From Burkholderiaceae bacterium (GTDB lineage Bacteria; Pseudomonadota; Gammaproteobacteria; Burkholderiales; Burkholderiaceae): a DNA stretch of 10,382 bases. How positions within the stretch are numbered: position 1 is the stretch's first letter; each line of letters begins with the position of its first letter. The notes beneath the pieces are model-generated. The model had not been told where the DNA came from, did no database searches, and saw only the letters and a list, made by a program, of their open reading frames with translations. The position numbers and the translations under genes are program-made. The DNA is taken from the NCBI GenBank assembly GCA_023253905.1, contig JALREG010000332.1, forward strand, positions 1 through 10,382. Reading direction: 5' to 3'. This document shows, one piece after another, positions 1-5,603 of the stretch.

Positions 1-33
1 GAGCCGCCGCTCGCGCTGGTTTGAGCGAACGCG

Positions 34-792
34 CTACCAGACAATCTGGCCGACCCATTCCTTGAGCGCGCGTGCGCTCAGGTCAAGTGCGCCGGCTGTC
101 GGAATGAACTGCCGCAGATCCGCGTAATCGATGCTTTCGGCATCGGTGGCAAGCGGCACCACCTCCAGGCCGGCGGCACGGAAATGCGACACCGAGCGCG
201 CCATGTGCGAGGCCGACGTCACCAGCAGCACCCGGCGGATATTGCGCTCGGCAAGGATCGCTGCGCTGTCGGTGGCATTCTGGCGGGTGTTGCGGCTACG
301 GGCCTCGAGCAGGATGGCTGAATCGGGCACGCCGAAGGCGCGCAGGACCGTGCGCATGGCCTCGGCCTCCGACTGCGTGTGCGTGGCCGGATCATGACCG
401 CCGCTTGCCAGAATCAGCGGCGCCCGTCCGGCATGCCAGAGTCGTGCCGCCTGCCAGACCCGATCCGAGGCTTCGGCCAGATCAGGCCAGGGCCGTGCCT
501 CGGTGGACGGCGACACGCCGCCCCCCAGCAGAACGATGGCGCCAGCCTTGGGTACGGCGGCGATTTGTTCATCGCTCACCACCGGCACATGGTCGCGGCT
601 AACGTGGGCCTGGATCCAGTTGGCGGTGATCGGAAGCGACCAACCAGCCAGCCAGACGAGCGCTGCCAGCGCAACGACAAGCGCGGTTTTTCGCCACTGC
701 GTGAACCCCAGCAGAAGCGCGACCAGACCCAGTGCGAGCGCGCTCCCGAGCGGCGAGATCAGCGCGGTGAGTAGGGCGGAAAAAACCAGCAT
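34..792 (-). CDS. DUF218 (YdcF/ElyC-like) membrane-anchored protein
   Basis: The 252-residue product starts with two hydrophobic segments (about residues 3-30 and 36-53), then a soluble domain with the DUF218 pattern: a VLLGGG strand-loop at 87-92, SGG at 130-132, a helix with SEAEAM at 141-146, LLE plus SRNT at 161-169, and TSASHM at 192-197. Two N-terminal membrane spans followed by DUF218 is the arrangement of Escherichia coli ElyC, which is linked to envelope and peptidoglycan biogenesis; the length (about 260) also fits. The biochemical activity of the family is poorly defined. The ATG lies 14 bases after the stop of the nitroreductase gene and has no clear Shine-Dalgarno, so translation is probably coupled and the two genes probably form one leftward operon. 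Family assignment is firm; an envelope role is inferred from ElyC. Confidence 0.88.
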   Translation of the reverse strand: MLVFSALLTALISPLGSALALGLVALLLGFTQWRKTALVVALAALVWLAGWSLPITANWIQAHVSRDHVPVVSDEQIAAVPKAGAIVLLGGGVSPSTEARPWPDLAEASDRVWQAARLWHAGRAPLILASGGHDPATHTQSEAEAMRTVLRAFGVPDSAILLEARSRNTRQNATDSAAILAERNIRRVLLVTSASHMARSVSHFRAAGLEVVPLATDAESIDYADLRQFIPTAGALDLSARALKEWVGQIVW

Positions 793-806
793 GTCGTGAT
801 CAGCGT

Positions 807-1685
807 TCAGCGCATGCCGAAACCGAGCGCGCGCAGGGCTTCGGAGAGTCGCTCGCGGCCGCGCAGTTCATGCACCCGCTTGGCGGTTTGCAGGCTCCAG
901 TCGGCGGCGCGCATGCCCTGCGAAGCCTGGAACCCGGCGATCGTCTGATCATAGGCGGAGACGTCTGCGGGTTCGGACTGGGCCGAATACTGTTCGTGAT
1001 GGAGCACTGCCCGCTGCGACAGGCGGGGCTTGATGTCAGCGGTTTGGGCAGAGGGATCTTCAAAGCCCACGCACAGCCCGAAGACAATCATTGCATCGGC
1101 GGGCAGGCCCACTTCGGCCGCCACCTTTTCAGGCTCGTTACGCATGGCACCGATATAGACCGTGCCCAGACCGATTGACTCAGCTGCGAGCACGGCGTTC
1201 TGCGCGGCGAGTGCTGCGTCAATTACGCCCACCAGCAGCATTTCAAGATAACGCGTGCCGTGAGGTTCGATGTCGCGCGAGGCTGCGATGCGGTCGAGTC
1301 GGGCGAGATCGGCCACCCATAGAAGGAGCAACGGGCAGCGCCGGATGTGTTCCTGATTGCCGGCCAGCACGGAGAGCCGGGCCTTTCGTGCCGGGTCGCG
1401 CACCGCAATCACGCTCCAGGCCTGAACATTGGACGAACTTGCTGCCGACTGGCCGGCTGCGACCAGCATCTCGAGCGTGCCATCGGGCAGTGCCTGGTCG
1501 CTGAAGGCGCGCACCGACCGGTGTCGGAGCAGGGTGTCGACGATCGTGCTCGCTGGCATGGGAGGCAGGGCGACCTCGGGACCGTAGCGCCGGCGAAGGG
1601 CCTCTTCGCGCGGGAGATTTGCGACCTCGTCGGGATGGGCCGGTGGGGTGGCGGGATAGGGAGTGGCGCGAAGCGGAGCATTCAT
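807..1685 (-). CDS. NfsA-like FMN-dependent nitroreductase / NADPH oxidoreductase
   Basis: The 292-residue protein follows the E. coli NfsA/Frp pattern through most of its length: HRSVRAF at 55-61 (FMN phosphate contacts), the SSSNVQ region at 83-88, LLVGVIDAALAAQNA at 150-164, GLGTVYIGAMRN at 172-183, and a KPRL motif at 219-222. Known relatives are homodimeric cytoplasmic FMN enzymes that reduce nitroaromatics, quinones or free flavin with NADPH; the substrate here is unknown. An open frame extends further upstream, but ATG 1685 is chosen because AGGA (plus positions 1693-1696) sits 7 bases before it and the upstream translation looks unconserved and overlaps the divergent DUF2256 gene. Even so, there are about 45 residues before the family core, longer than NfsA (about 240 residues). 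It is the first gene of a leftward pair with the DUF218 gene and is divergent from the photolyase island. Confidence 0.9.
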   Translation of the reverse strand: MNAPLRATPYPATPPAHPDEVANLPREEALRRRYGPEVALPPMPASTIVDTLLRHRSVRAFSDQALPDGTLEMLVAAGQSAASSSNVQAWSVIAVRDPARKARLSVLAGNQEHIRRCPLLLLWVADLARLDRIAASRDIEPHGTRYLEMLLVGVIDAALAAQNAVLAAESIGLGTVYIGAMRNEPEKVAAEVGLPADAMIVFGLCVGFEDPSAQTADIKPRLSQRAVLHHEQYSAQSEPADVSAYDQTIAGFQASQGMRAADWSLQTAKRVHELRGRERLSEALRALGFGMR

Positions 1686-1710
1686 CGAAAGATCCTGGTC
1701 GAGGGGTCGA

Positions 1711-1728
1711 ACTCGGCGCGAACCGAGT
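1711..1728. repeat. 6-bp perfect inverted repeat, candidate operator
   Basis: ACTCGG (1711-1716) is the exact reverse complement of CCGAGT (1723-1728), with a 6-base spacer. It ends 26 bases upstream of the nitroreductase start codon. The size and place would suit a dimeric repressor operator (TetR or MarR type) or a small leader hairpin. In GC-rich DNA a 6-bp repeat can occur by chance, so confidence is low. Confidence 0.3.
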
Positions 1729-1745
1729 GCGCGGTTGCGGCCGGT

Positions 1746-1783
1746 ATCAGCGAAGCCCCCGAGTGTATCGCCCACGCGCTGAT
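1746..1783. repeat. 7-bp perfect inverted repeat in divergent promoter region
   Basis: ATCAGCG (1746-1752) pairs with CGCTGAT (1777-1783) across a 24-base gap. Self-complementary CGGCCG blocks flank it at 1739-1744 and 1793-1798, so a longer imperfect hairpin or a pair of protein-binding half-sites is possible. The spacing is close to two helical turns between half-site centres plus a turn, which neither proves nor excludes a regulator site. Confidence 0.25.
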
Positions 1784-1866
1784 CGCACCCGAGCGGCCGA
1801 CCGGAATGAATGTGTTCCCGCGGGTTGCCCAAAACCCTGCATTTGCGCGGGGAGGCCGCCGTCGCT

Positions 1867-2028
1867 ATGGTCGCGGCCATGTTCAAGGGCAATAAGCAAT
1901 ACCTCCCCAGTAAGCCGTGTGCGGCCTGCGGTCGCACCATGACCTGGCGCAAGGCCTGGGCGCGCAACTGGGACGCGGTCCGCTATTGCTCTGAGCGGTG
2001 CCGCCGCGCGCGGCCTGCGCCGGGCTGA
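1867..2028 (+). CDS. DUF2256 small zinc-ribbon-like protein
   Basis: This 53-residue protein carries the full DUF2256 signature: LPSKPC at 13-18, a CxxC pair (Cys18, Cys21), [11 protein letters not shown] at 26-36, and YCSERCRR at 40-47 with Cys41 and Cys45. The four cysteines suggest a small treble-clef/zinc-ribbon fold; function is unknown. In many bacteria this family is encoded beside photolyase-related (FeS-BCP) genes, and here it lies 31 bases upstream of one. ATG 1867 is chosen because GGAGG (1851-1855) lies 11 bases before it; ATG 1879, giving 49 residues, is an equally reasonable start by homology. It is probably the first gene of the rightward photolyase operon. A role in metal/cluster or nucleic-acid handling for its neighbour is guesswork. 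Confidence 0.87.
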   Translation: MVAAMFKGNKQYLPSKPCAACGRTMTWRKAWARNWDAVRYCSERCRRARPAPG

Positions 2029-2059
2029 GCGCGGATCAACCGTTTACCGAAAGCAAGCC

Positions 2060-3673
2060 ATGCCCCCTCGCTCGAGCAGCCAGCCGCCTCCGCCACGTAA
2101 GCCCCGCCACTGGGTCCTGGTGCTGGGCGACCAGCTCGACCTTCAGGCGAGCGCTTTCGACGGCTTTGACCCGGCGCTCGATCGACTCTGGATGTGTGAG
2201 GCGATCGAGGAATCCACCCATGTTCCTAGCAGCAAACAGCGGATCGCGGTGTTTCTGTCGGGCATGCGCCATTTTGCGCAGGCGCTCGAGGCGCGAGGCT
2301 GGCCGGTTGACTATCACGCGCTCGACGGCGCGGAGGGGCCCGCCGCATCGCTCGCGAGCGCACTCGAACGGACCCTTTCGCAGGCCATGCCGCAGGCGGT
2401 GGTGATGACTGAGCCGGGCGACTGGCGGGTGCTGGAGGCGATTCGCAATCAGTGCGCGCGTCTTGGCGTGTCGCTTGAGGTGCGCAGCGATCGCCATTTT
2501 CTCTGCAGCCGCGAGGAATTCGCACGTCATGCGGCCGGACGTAAACAGCTTCGCCTCGAGTATTTCTATCGCGAGATGCGTCGTCGCCATGATGTACTGA
2601 TGGTTGACGATGACAGCGCCGCCGAGGGTCGGGGTCCGGCGGGCGGGCAGTGGAACTTTGATGCCGACAATCGCGAGGCCTTCGGCGCCGAGGGCCCTGG
2701 CATGCTGACCGCGCCCCGCCGGTTTGCGCCCGACGACATCACCCTCGACGTGATCCGGCTGGTCAACACCTGGTTCGCGTCACACCCGGGCGAACTCACT
2801 GAATTCGGCTGGCCCGTGACTCGCGAGGACGCGCTTGTCGCCTTGGATGACTTCATTGCCTATCGCCTGTGTGGCTTTGGCCGCTGGCAGGATGCGATCT
2901 GGGCGGGTGAGGCCTGGCTTTATCACTCGCTGCTCTCGGCCGCGCTGAATCTGAAGCTCCTGTCACCGCTTGAAGTGGTTCAGGCAGCACAGGACGCCTG
3001 GCGCGCGGGCCGCGCCGACCTGGCTTCTGTCGAAGGTTTCATCCGGCAGATTCTTGGCTGGCGCGAATACGTGCGGGGGCTCTATTGGCTCAGGATGCCG
3101 GCCTACCTTGAAATGAACGCGCTCGATGCGCGCGAGCCCCTGCCTGAGTTCTACTGGACCGGCCAGACACCGATGGCCTGCCTGTCAGATGCGATCGGTC
3201 AGACGCTTCGCCTTGGCTACGCGCATCACATTCAGCGGCTCATGGTGACTGGTCTTTATTCGCTCCTTCTGGGGGTTGAGCCAAGGCAGGTACACGCCTG
3301 GTATCTGTCGGTGTATGTGGATGCGGTCGAGTGGGTGGAGCTTCCCAACACGCTTGGTATGAGCCAGTTCGCCGATGGTGGCCTGATGGCGAGCAAACCC
3401 TATGCGGCAACGGGCAAATACATCGAGCGAATGTCCAACCATTGCGGTGGCTGCAGGTTCCGCCCGGGTGAACGTACCGGCGACCGGGCCTGTCCTTTCA
3501 CCACGCTCTATTGGGATTTCCTCGCGCGACATCAGGCGCGGCTTGCCGCCAACCCGCGGATGGCCTTGCAGGTGAAGAATCTGACGCGGATCTCGGCCGA
3601 TGAAATGCGCGCAATCCGCGAGCGCGCCCAGTTCATCCGCGAGGGCGGACTGTTGGAGGCAGCACGTGTCTGA
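2060..3673 (+). CDS. phrB: FeS bacterial cryptochrome / (6-4) photolyase (PhrB/CryB type)
   Basis: This 537-residue flavoprotein belongs to the photolyase-related FeS-BCP family, which repairs (6-4) photoproducts with light. The N-terminal Rossmann antenna domain opens with WVLVLGDQLD at 18-27; the C-terminal helical half holds the FAD pocket. Cys374, Cys462, Cys465 and Cys478 have the same spacing (88, 3, 13) as the [4Fe-4S] ligands of Agrobacterium PhrB (Cys350, 438, 441, 454). With the same +24 offset, Trp366, Trp414 and Tyr415 match its electron-transfer residues Trp342, Trp390 and Tyr391, and His389-His390 match His365-His366, of which His366 is needed for repair. Other family blocks are GWREYVRGLYW at 333-343 and WVELPNTLGMSQFADGG at 425-441. 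The start has a weak ribosome site and about 16 extra N-terminal residues. DUF2256 precedes it and DUF4126 follows after 35 bases. It should be an active repair enzyme; a photoreceptor role is also possible. Confidence 0.95.
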   Translation: MPPRSSSQPPPPRKPRHWVLVLGDQLDLQASAFDGFDPALDRLWMCEAIEESTHVPSSKQRIAVFLSGMRHFAQALEARGWPVDYHALDGAEGPAASLASALERTLSQAMPQAVVMTEPGDWRVLEAIRNQCARLGVSLEVRSDRHFLCSREEFARHAAGRKQLRLEYFYREMRRRHDVLMVDDDSAAEGRGPAGGQWNFDADNREAFGAEGPGMLTAPRRFAPDDITLDVIRLVNTWFASHPGELTEFGWPVTREDALVALDDFIAYRLCGFGRWQDAIWAGEAWLYHSLLSAALNLKLLSPLEVVQAAQDAWRAGRADLASVEGFIRQILGWREYVRGLYWLRMPAYLEMNALDAREPLPEFYWTGQTPMACLSDAIGQTLRLGYAHHIQRLMVTGLYSLLLGVEPRQVHAWYLSVYVDAVEWVELPNTLGMSQFADGGLMASKPYAATGKYIERMSNHCGGCRFRPGERTGDRACPFTTLYWDFLARHQARLAANPRMALQVKNLTRISADEMRAIRERAQFIREGGLLEAARV

Positions 3674-3708
3674 TTTTTCCCAACGCAGTCGGCGCAGGGA
3701 GTCCGACC

Positions 3709-4326
3709 ATGCCTGATTCCGATCAGGCCGCGGTGCTGGCGCTCGCTGCAGCGCTGGGCTGGGCGAGCGGCCTGCGGCTTTATGCCACGCTCTTTGCGGC
3801 CGGCATGGCCAGTCGTCTGGGGTGGGTGGATCTTCCGGCATCGCTTGAGCTGCTGGAGCATCCCGTGCTGCTCGGGCTGAGCGGCCTCCTGCTCCTCACC
3901 GAGTTTCTGGTCGACAAGATTCCAGGACTCGATTCACTCTGGGATCTGGTGAACAGCGTGATCCGGGTGCCTGCCGGTGCGGCGCTGGCGGCGGCCGTGC
4001 TGGGGGCCGATGGCGCAGTGATGGGGGTGGCGGGCGCGCTTCTGGGGGGCTCGCTGGCGGCGAGCTCGCAGCTCGCCAAGACCAGCGTGCGTGCGGCGAT
4101 CAATACGCTGCCCGAGCCGGTGTCCAACCTGCTCGCGAGCTTCACCGAAGACGGTCTGTCGCTGGGCATGCTGTGGCTCGCGGTCAGCAAGCCTGCGGTG
4201 TTTGCGGTGCTGCTTGTCCTCCTGGTGGTATTCGCGCTGCTGGTCATCTGGTTGCTGATGCGCTTTCTGCGTGCGGTGCTCGCGAAGATTCGGGTTCGCC
4301 TGGCACGGGGATCGGCCGGTGTCTGA
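3709..4326 (+). CDS. DUF4126 family integral membrane protein
   Basis: The 205-residue product matches the DUF4126 pattern: GLRLYATLFAAG at 21-32, EFLVDKIPGLDSLWDLVNS at 65-83, a Gly/Ala-rich membrane stretch at about 86-118, and INTLPEPVSNLLASFTEDG at 131-149. A strongly hydrophobic span at about 160-186 is followed by a basic tail (RFLRAVLAKIRVRLAR), which by the positive-inside rule should be cytoplasmic. About four or five membrane segments are likely. ATG 3709 is supported by AGGGAG (3696-3701) seven bases upstream. The family has no established function. It lies between two photolyase-like genes with a 35-base gap before it and 84 bases after it, so it is probably co-transcribed with them. 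Whether it works with them is unknown. Confidence 0.88.
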   Translation: MPDSDQAAVLALAAALGWASGLRLYATLFAAGMASRLGWVDLPASLELLEHPVLLGLSGLLLLTEFLVDKIPGLDSLWDLVNSVIRVPAGAALAAAVLGADGAVMGVAGALLGGSLAASSQLAKTSVRAAINTLPEPVSNLLASFTEDGLSLGMLWLAVSKPAVFAVLLVLLVVFALLVIWLLMRFLRAVLAKIRVRLARGSAGV

Positions 4327-4410
4327 GGGCAACTCGGGGATGGGGCCGCGCGGGCGTGAGGCGCGGAGCGACGCGGGCGCGGGGCAGACGCCGCCGGGCG
4401 CGGCCGATCG

Positions 4411-5565
4411 ATGAGCCCACCTGCGGCCCCTTTATGGGGCGACTTTGCGCCCACCCGCGAGGCCGCGCTTTCGAGACTTTCAGCGTTTGACCCGGGGGCC
4501 TACGCCCGCACGCGCAACCATCTCGATGGCACGGTCAGCCGGCTTTCGCCCTACATCACGCACGGCATGGTGAGCGTGCCCGAGGTGTGGGCGGCGGTGA
4601 GCGAGCGGCATCGTCTTGACACCACGCATCGCTTTGCGATCGAACTGGGCTGGCGGGAATATTTCCACCACGCCTGGCGACACGATGGCGAGGCCATCTT
4701 TCAATCGCTTCACCCCGGGCCGCTACCGGATGCGGTCTACCGCAATGCGCTCCCCGATGATGTGCTCGAAGCGCGTACCGGCGTGCCGGTGGTCGACCAT
4801 GCCGTAGGCGAACTCATCCAGACCGGTTGGCTGCACAACCATGCCCGGCTGTGGCTCGCGTCCTACCTGGTGCACGTCCGGAAAATCCACTGGCGGGTGG
4901 GGGCCGACTGGATGGTCGGCCATCTGCTCGATGGTGATCTCGCCAGTAACCATCTGTCCTGGCAATGGGTTGCAGGCACGGGAAGCAGTAAGCCCTATCT
5001 GTTCAATGCCGAGAATGTGGCGCGCTTTGCACCGCGCGCGTGGCACAGCTCGAAATCCGTGCTCGACGCGAGCTATGAAGCGCTGGATGCGCTCGCGCGA
5101 ACACCGCCTGGCGCTGCCGACGCATCGGTGCGCACAGTCGAGCATGCACACCCAACAGGCCTGTATTCCGAACCGCCGTTCGACTTTGCCCGGGGCGATG
5201 CACATGATCTGGAGGGTGCGTGGCTGGTTCATCCCTGGGCGCTTGCGCCAGCGCCGCCTGGCCGGCGAGCCGTGGGCGTGCTGGTGGCGGCTTTTCATCG
5301 CCGCTGGCCCTGGAGCGAACGACGTTGGCGTTTTGTGCTGGCCGCGATGGGGCCGCTCACCGATGGTGTGGTCTGGTGCGAGGCCCCACCGCCTCGGTCG
5401 GCTCAGACCCTGAGCAACCTGCACCTGGGCGGCTGGTTGCCAGACGGAGTCGGGCAGGCCTCGCCGCGCCTCTATGCTGATCCGGAGCAGCGCTGCCGCT
5501 CATTTTCAGCGTTCTGGAAGCGGGTGGCGCCAGGGAAACCTGCCCGTGATCCGTCCCCCTCGTGA
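4411..5565 (+). CDS. Photolyase-like FAD-binding-domain protein lacking the antenna domain
   Basis: The first ~215 of 384 residues are a class I photolyase/cryptochrome FAD-binding domain, and there is no N-terminal Rossmann antenna domain. Against E. coli photolyase (recalled alignment): SRLSPY at 43-48; ELGWREYF at 78-85 (Glu78 = Glu274, Trp81 = Trp277); TGVPVVDHAV at 123-132; TGWLHNHARL at 138-147 (Asn143 = Asn341); DGDLASN at 174-180 (Asp174 and Asp176 = Asp372 and Asp374, Asn180 = Asn378 near flavin N5); SWQW at 183-186 (Trp184 = Trp382, Trp186 = Trp384). Trp161 matches Trp359, but Val118 sits where Trp306 should be. Residues ~250-384 form a further domain with WLVHPWAL (271-278), FHRRWPWSERRWRFV (295-309) and CRSFSAFWKR (362-371), with no function known to me. 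No clear Shine-Dalgarno precedes ATG 4411. FAD binding is very likely; DNA repair, signalling or another redox role is open. Confidence 0.88.
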   Translation: MSPPAAPLWGDFAPTREAALSRLSAFDPGAYARTRNHLDGTVSRLSPYITHGMVSVPEVWAAVSERHRLDTTHRFAIELGWREYFHHAWRHDGEAIFQSLHPGPLPDAVYRNALPDDVLEARTGVPVVDHAVGELIQTGWLHNHARLWLASYLVHVRKIHWRVGADWMVGHLLDGDLASNHLSWQWVAGTGSSKPYLFNAENVARFAPRAWHSSKSVLDASYEALDALARTPPGAADASVRTVEHAHPTGLYSEPPFDFARGDAHDLEGAWLVHPWALAPAPPGRRAVGVLVAAFHRRWPWSERRWRFVLAAMGPLTDGVVWCEAPPPRSAQTLSNLHLGGWLPDGVGQASPRLYADPEQRCRSFSAFWKRVAPGKPARDPSPS

Positions 5566-5603
5566 TAGATTCTGGCCACTCGTTATTAGAAAGGAGACCT
5601 CTC
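5566..5603 (+). promoter_or_regulatory. Short leader with strong RBS before the binding-protein gene
   Basis: The gap between the FAD-domain gene and the ABC binding-protein gene is only 38 bases. It is noticeably richer in A and T than its surroundings (TTATTAGAAAGGAG from 5583) and ends in a near-ideal Shine-Dalgarno, AAGGAG (5591-5596), seven bases before ATG 5604. A TTATTA block could be a -10 box, with any -35 inside the 3' end of the preceding gene, but I cannot pick a convincing -35. An independent promoter for the liv genes is plausible, not shown. Confidence 0.35.

Larger units (their letters stand above)
1686..1866. promoter_or_regulatory. Divergent intergenic region, nitroreductase / photolyase island
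   Basis: These 181 bases separate the leftward nitroreductase gene from the rightward DUF2256-photolyase genes and must hold promoters for at least one direction. I see no convincing sigma-70 -35/-10 pair; the least GC-rich stretches are around 1803-1816 and 1831-1845. Two inverted repeats lie within (listed separately). A good Shine-Dalgarno (GGAGG, 1851-1855) ends the region on the plus side. The region call is firm by position; the individual promoter elements are not resolved. Confidence 0.45.

Noticed and set aside
1..33. Possible C-terminus of a plus-strand gene ending at TGA 22-24 (reading EPPLALV)
   Set aside because: Seven codons are too few to tell a gene end from chance; nothing recognisable.
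1739..1798. Riboswitch (for example FMN or cobalamin type) in the nitroreductase leader
   Set aside because: I looked for conserved core boxes on both strands and found none; only simple inverted repeats are present.
1686..1967. Upstream extension of the nitroreductase frame to an ATG at 1967 (386 residues)
   Set aside because: The added 94 residues look unconserved, run antisense through the DUF2256 gene and exceed family length; ATG 1685 has an AGGA ribosome site at proper spacing.
3185..3841. Minus-strand open frame (218 codons) antisense to the photolyase 3' end and DUF4126
   Set aside because: It spans two real plus-strand genes, has a low-complexity Arg/Pro/Ala composition and no recognisable family; it is a GC shadow.
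5570..5590. Possible sigma-54 (-24/-12) promoter around TGGCCACTCGTTATT before the binding-protein gene
   Set aside because: The GG element is present, but the -12 element lacks the required GC, so it does not meet the consensus.
5562..5603. GTG 5562 as the start of the binding protein
   Set aside because: It would put 14 polar residues before the signal peptide and overlap the previous gene; ATG 5604 has an ideal AAGGAG at seven bases.
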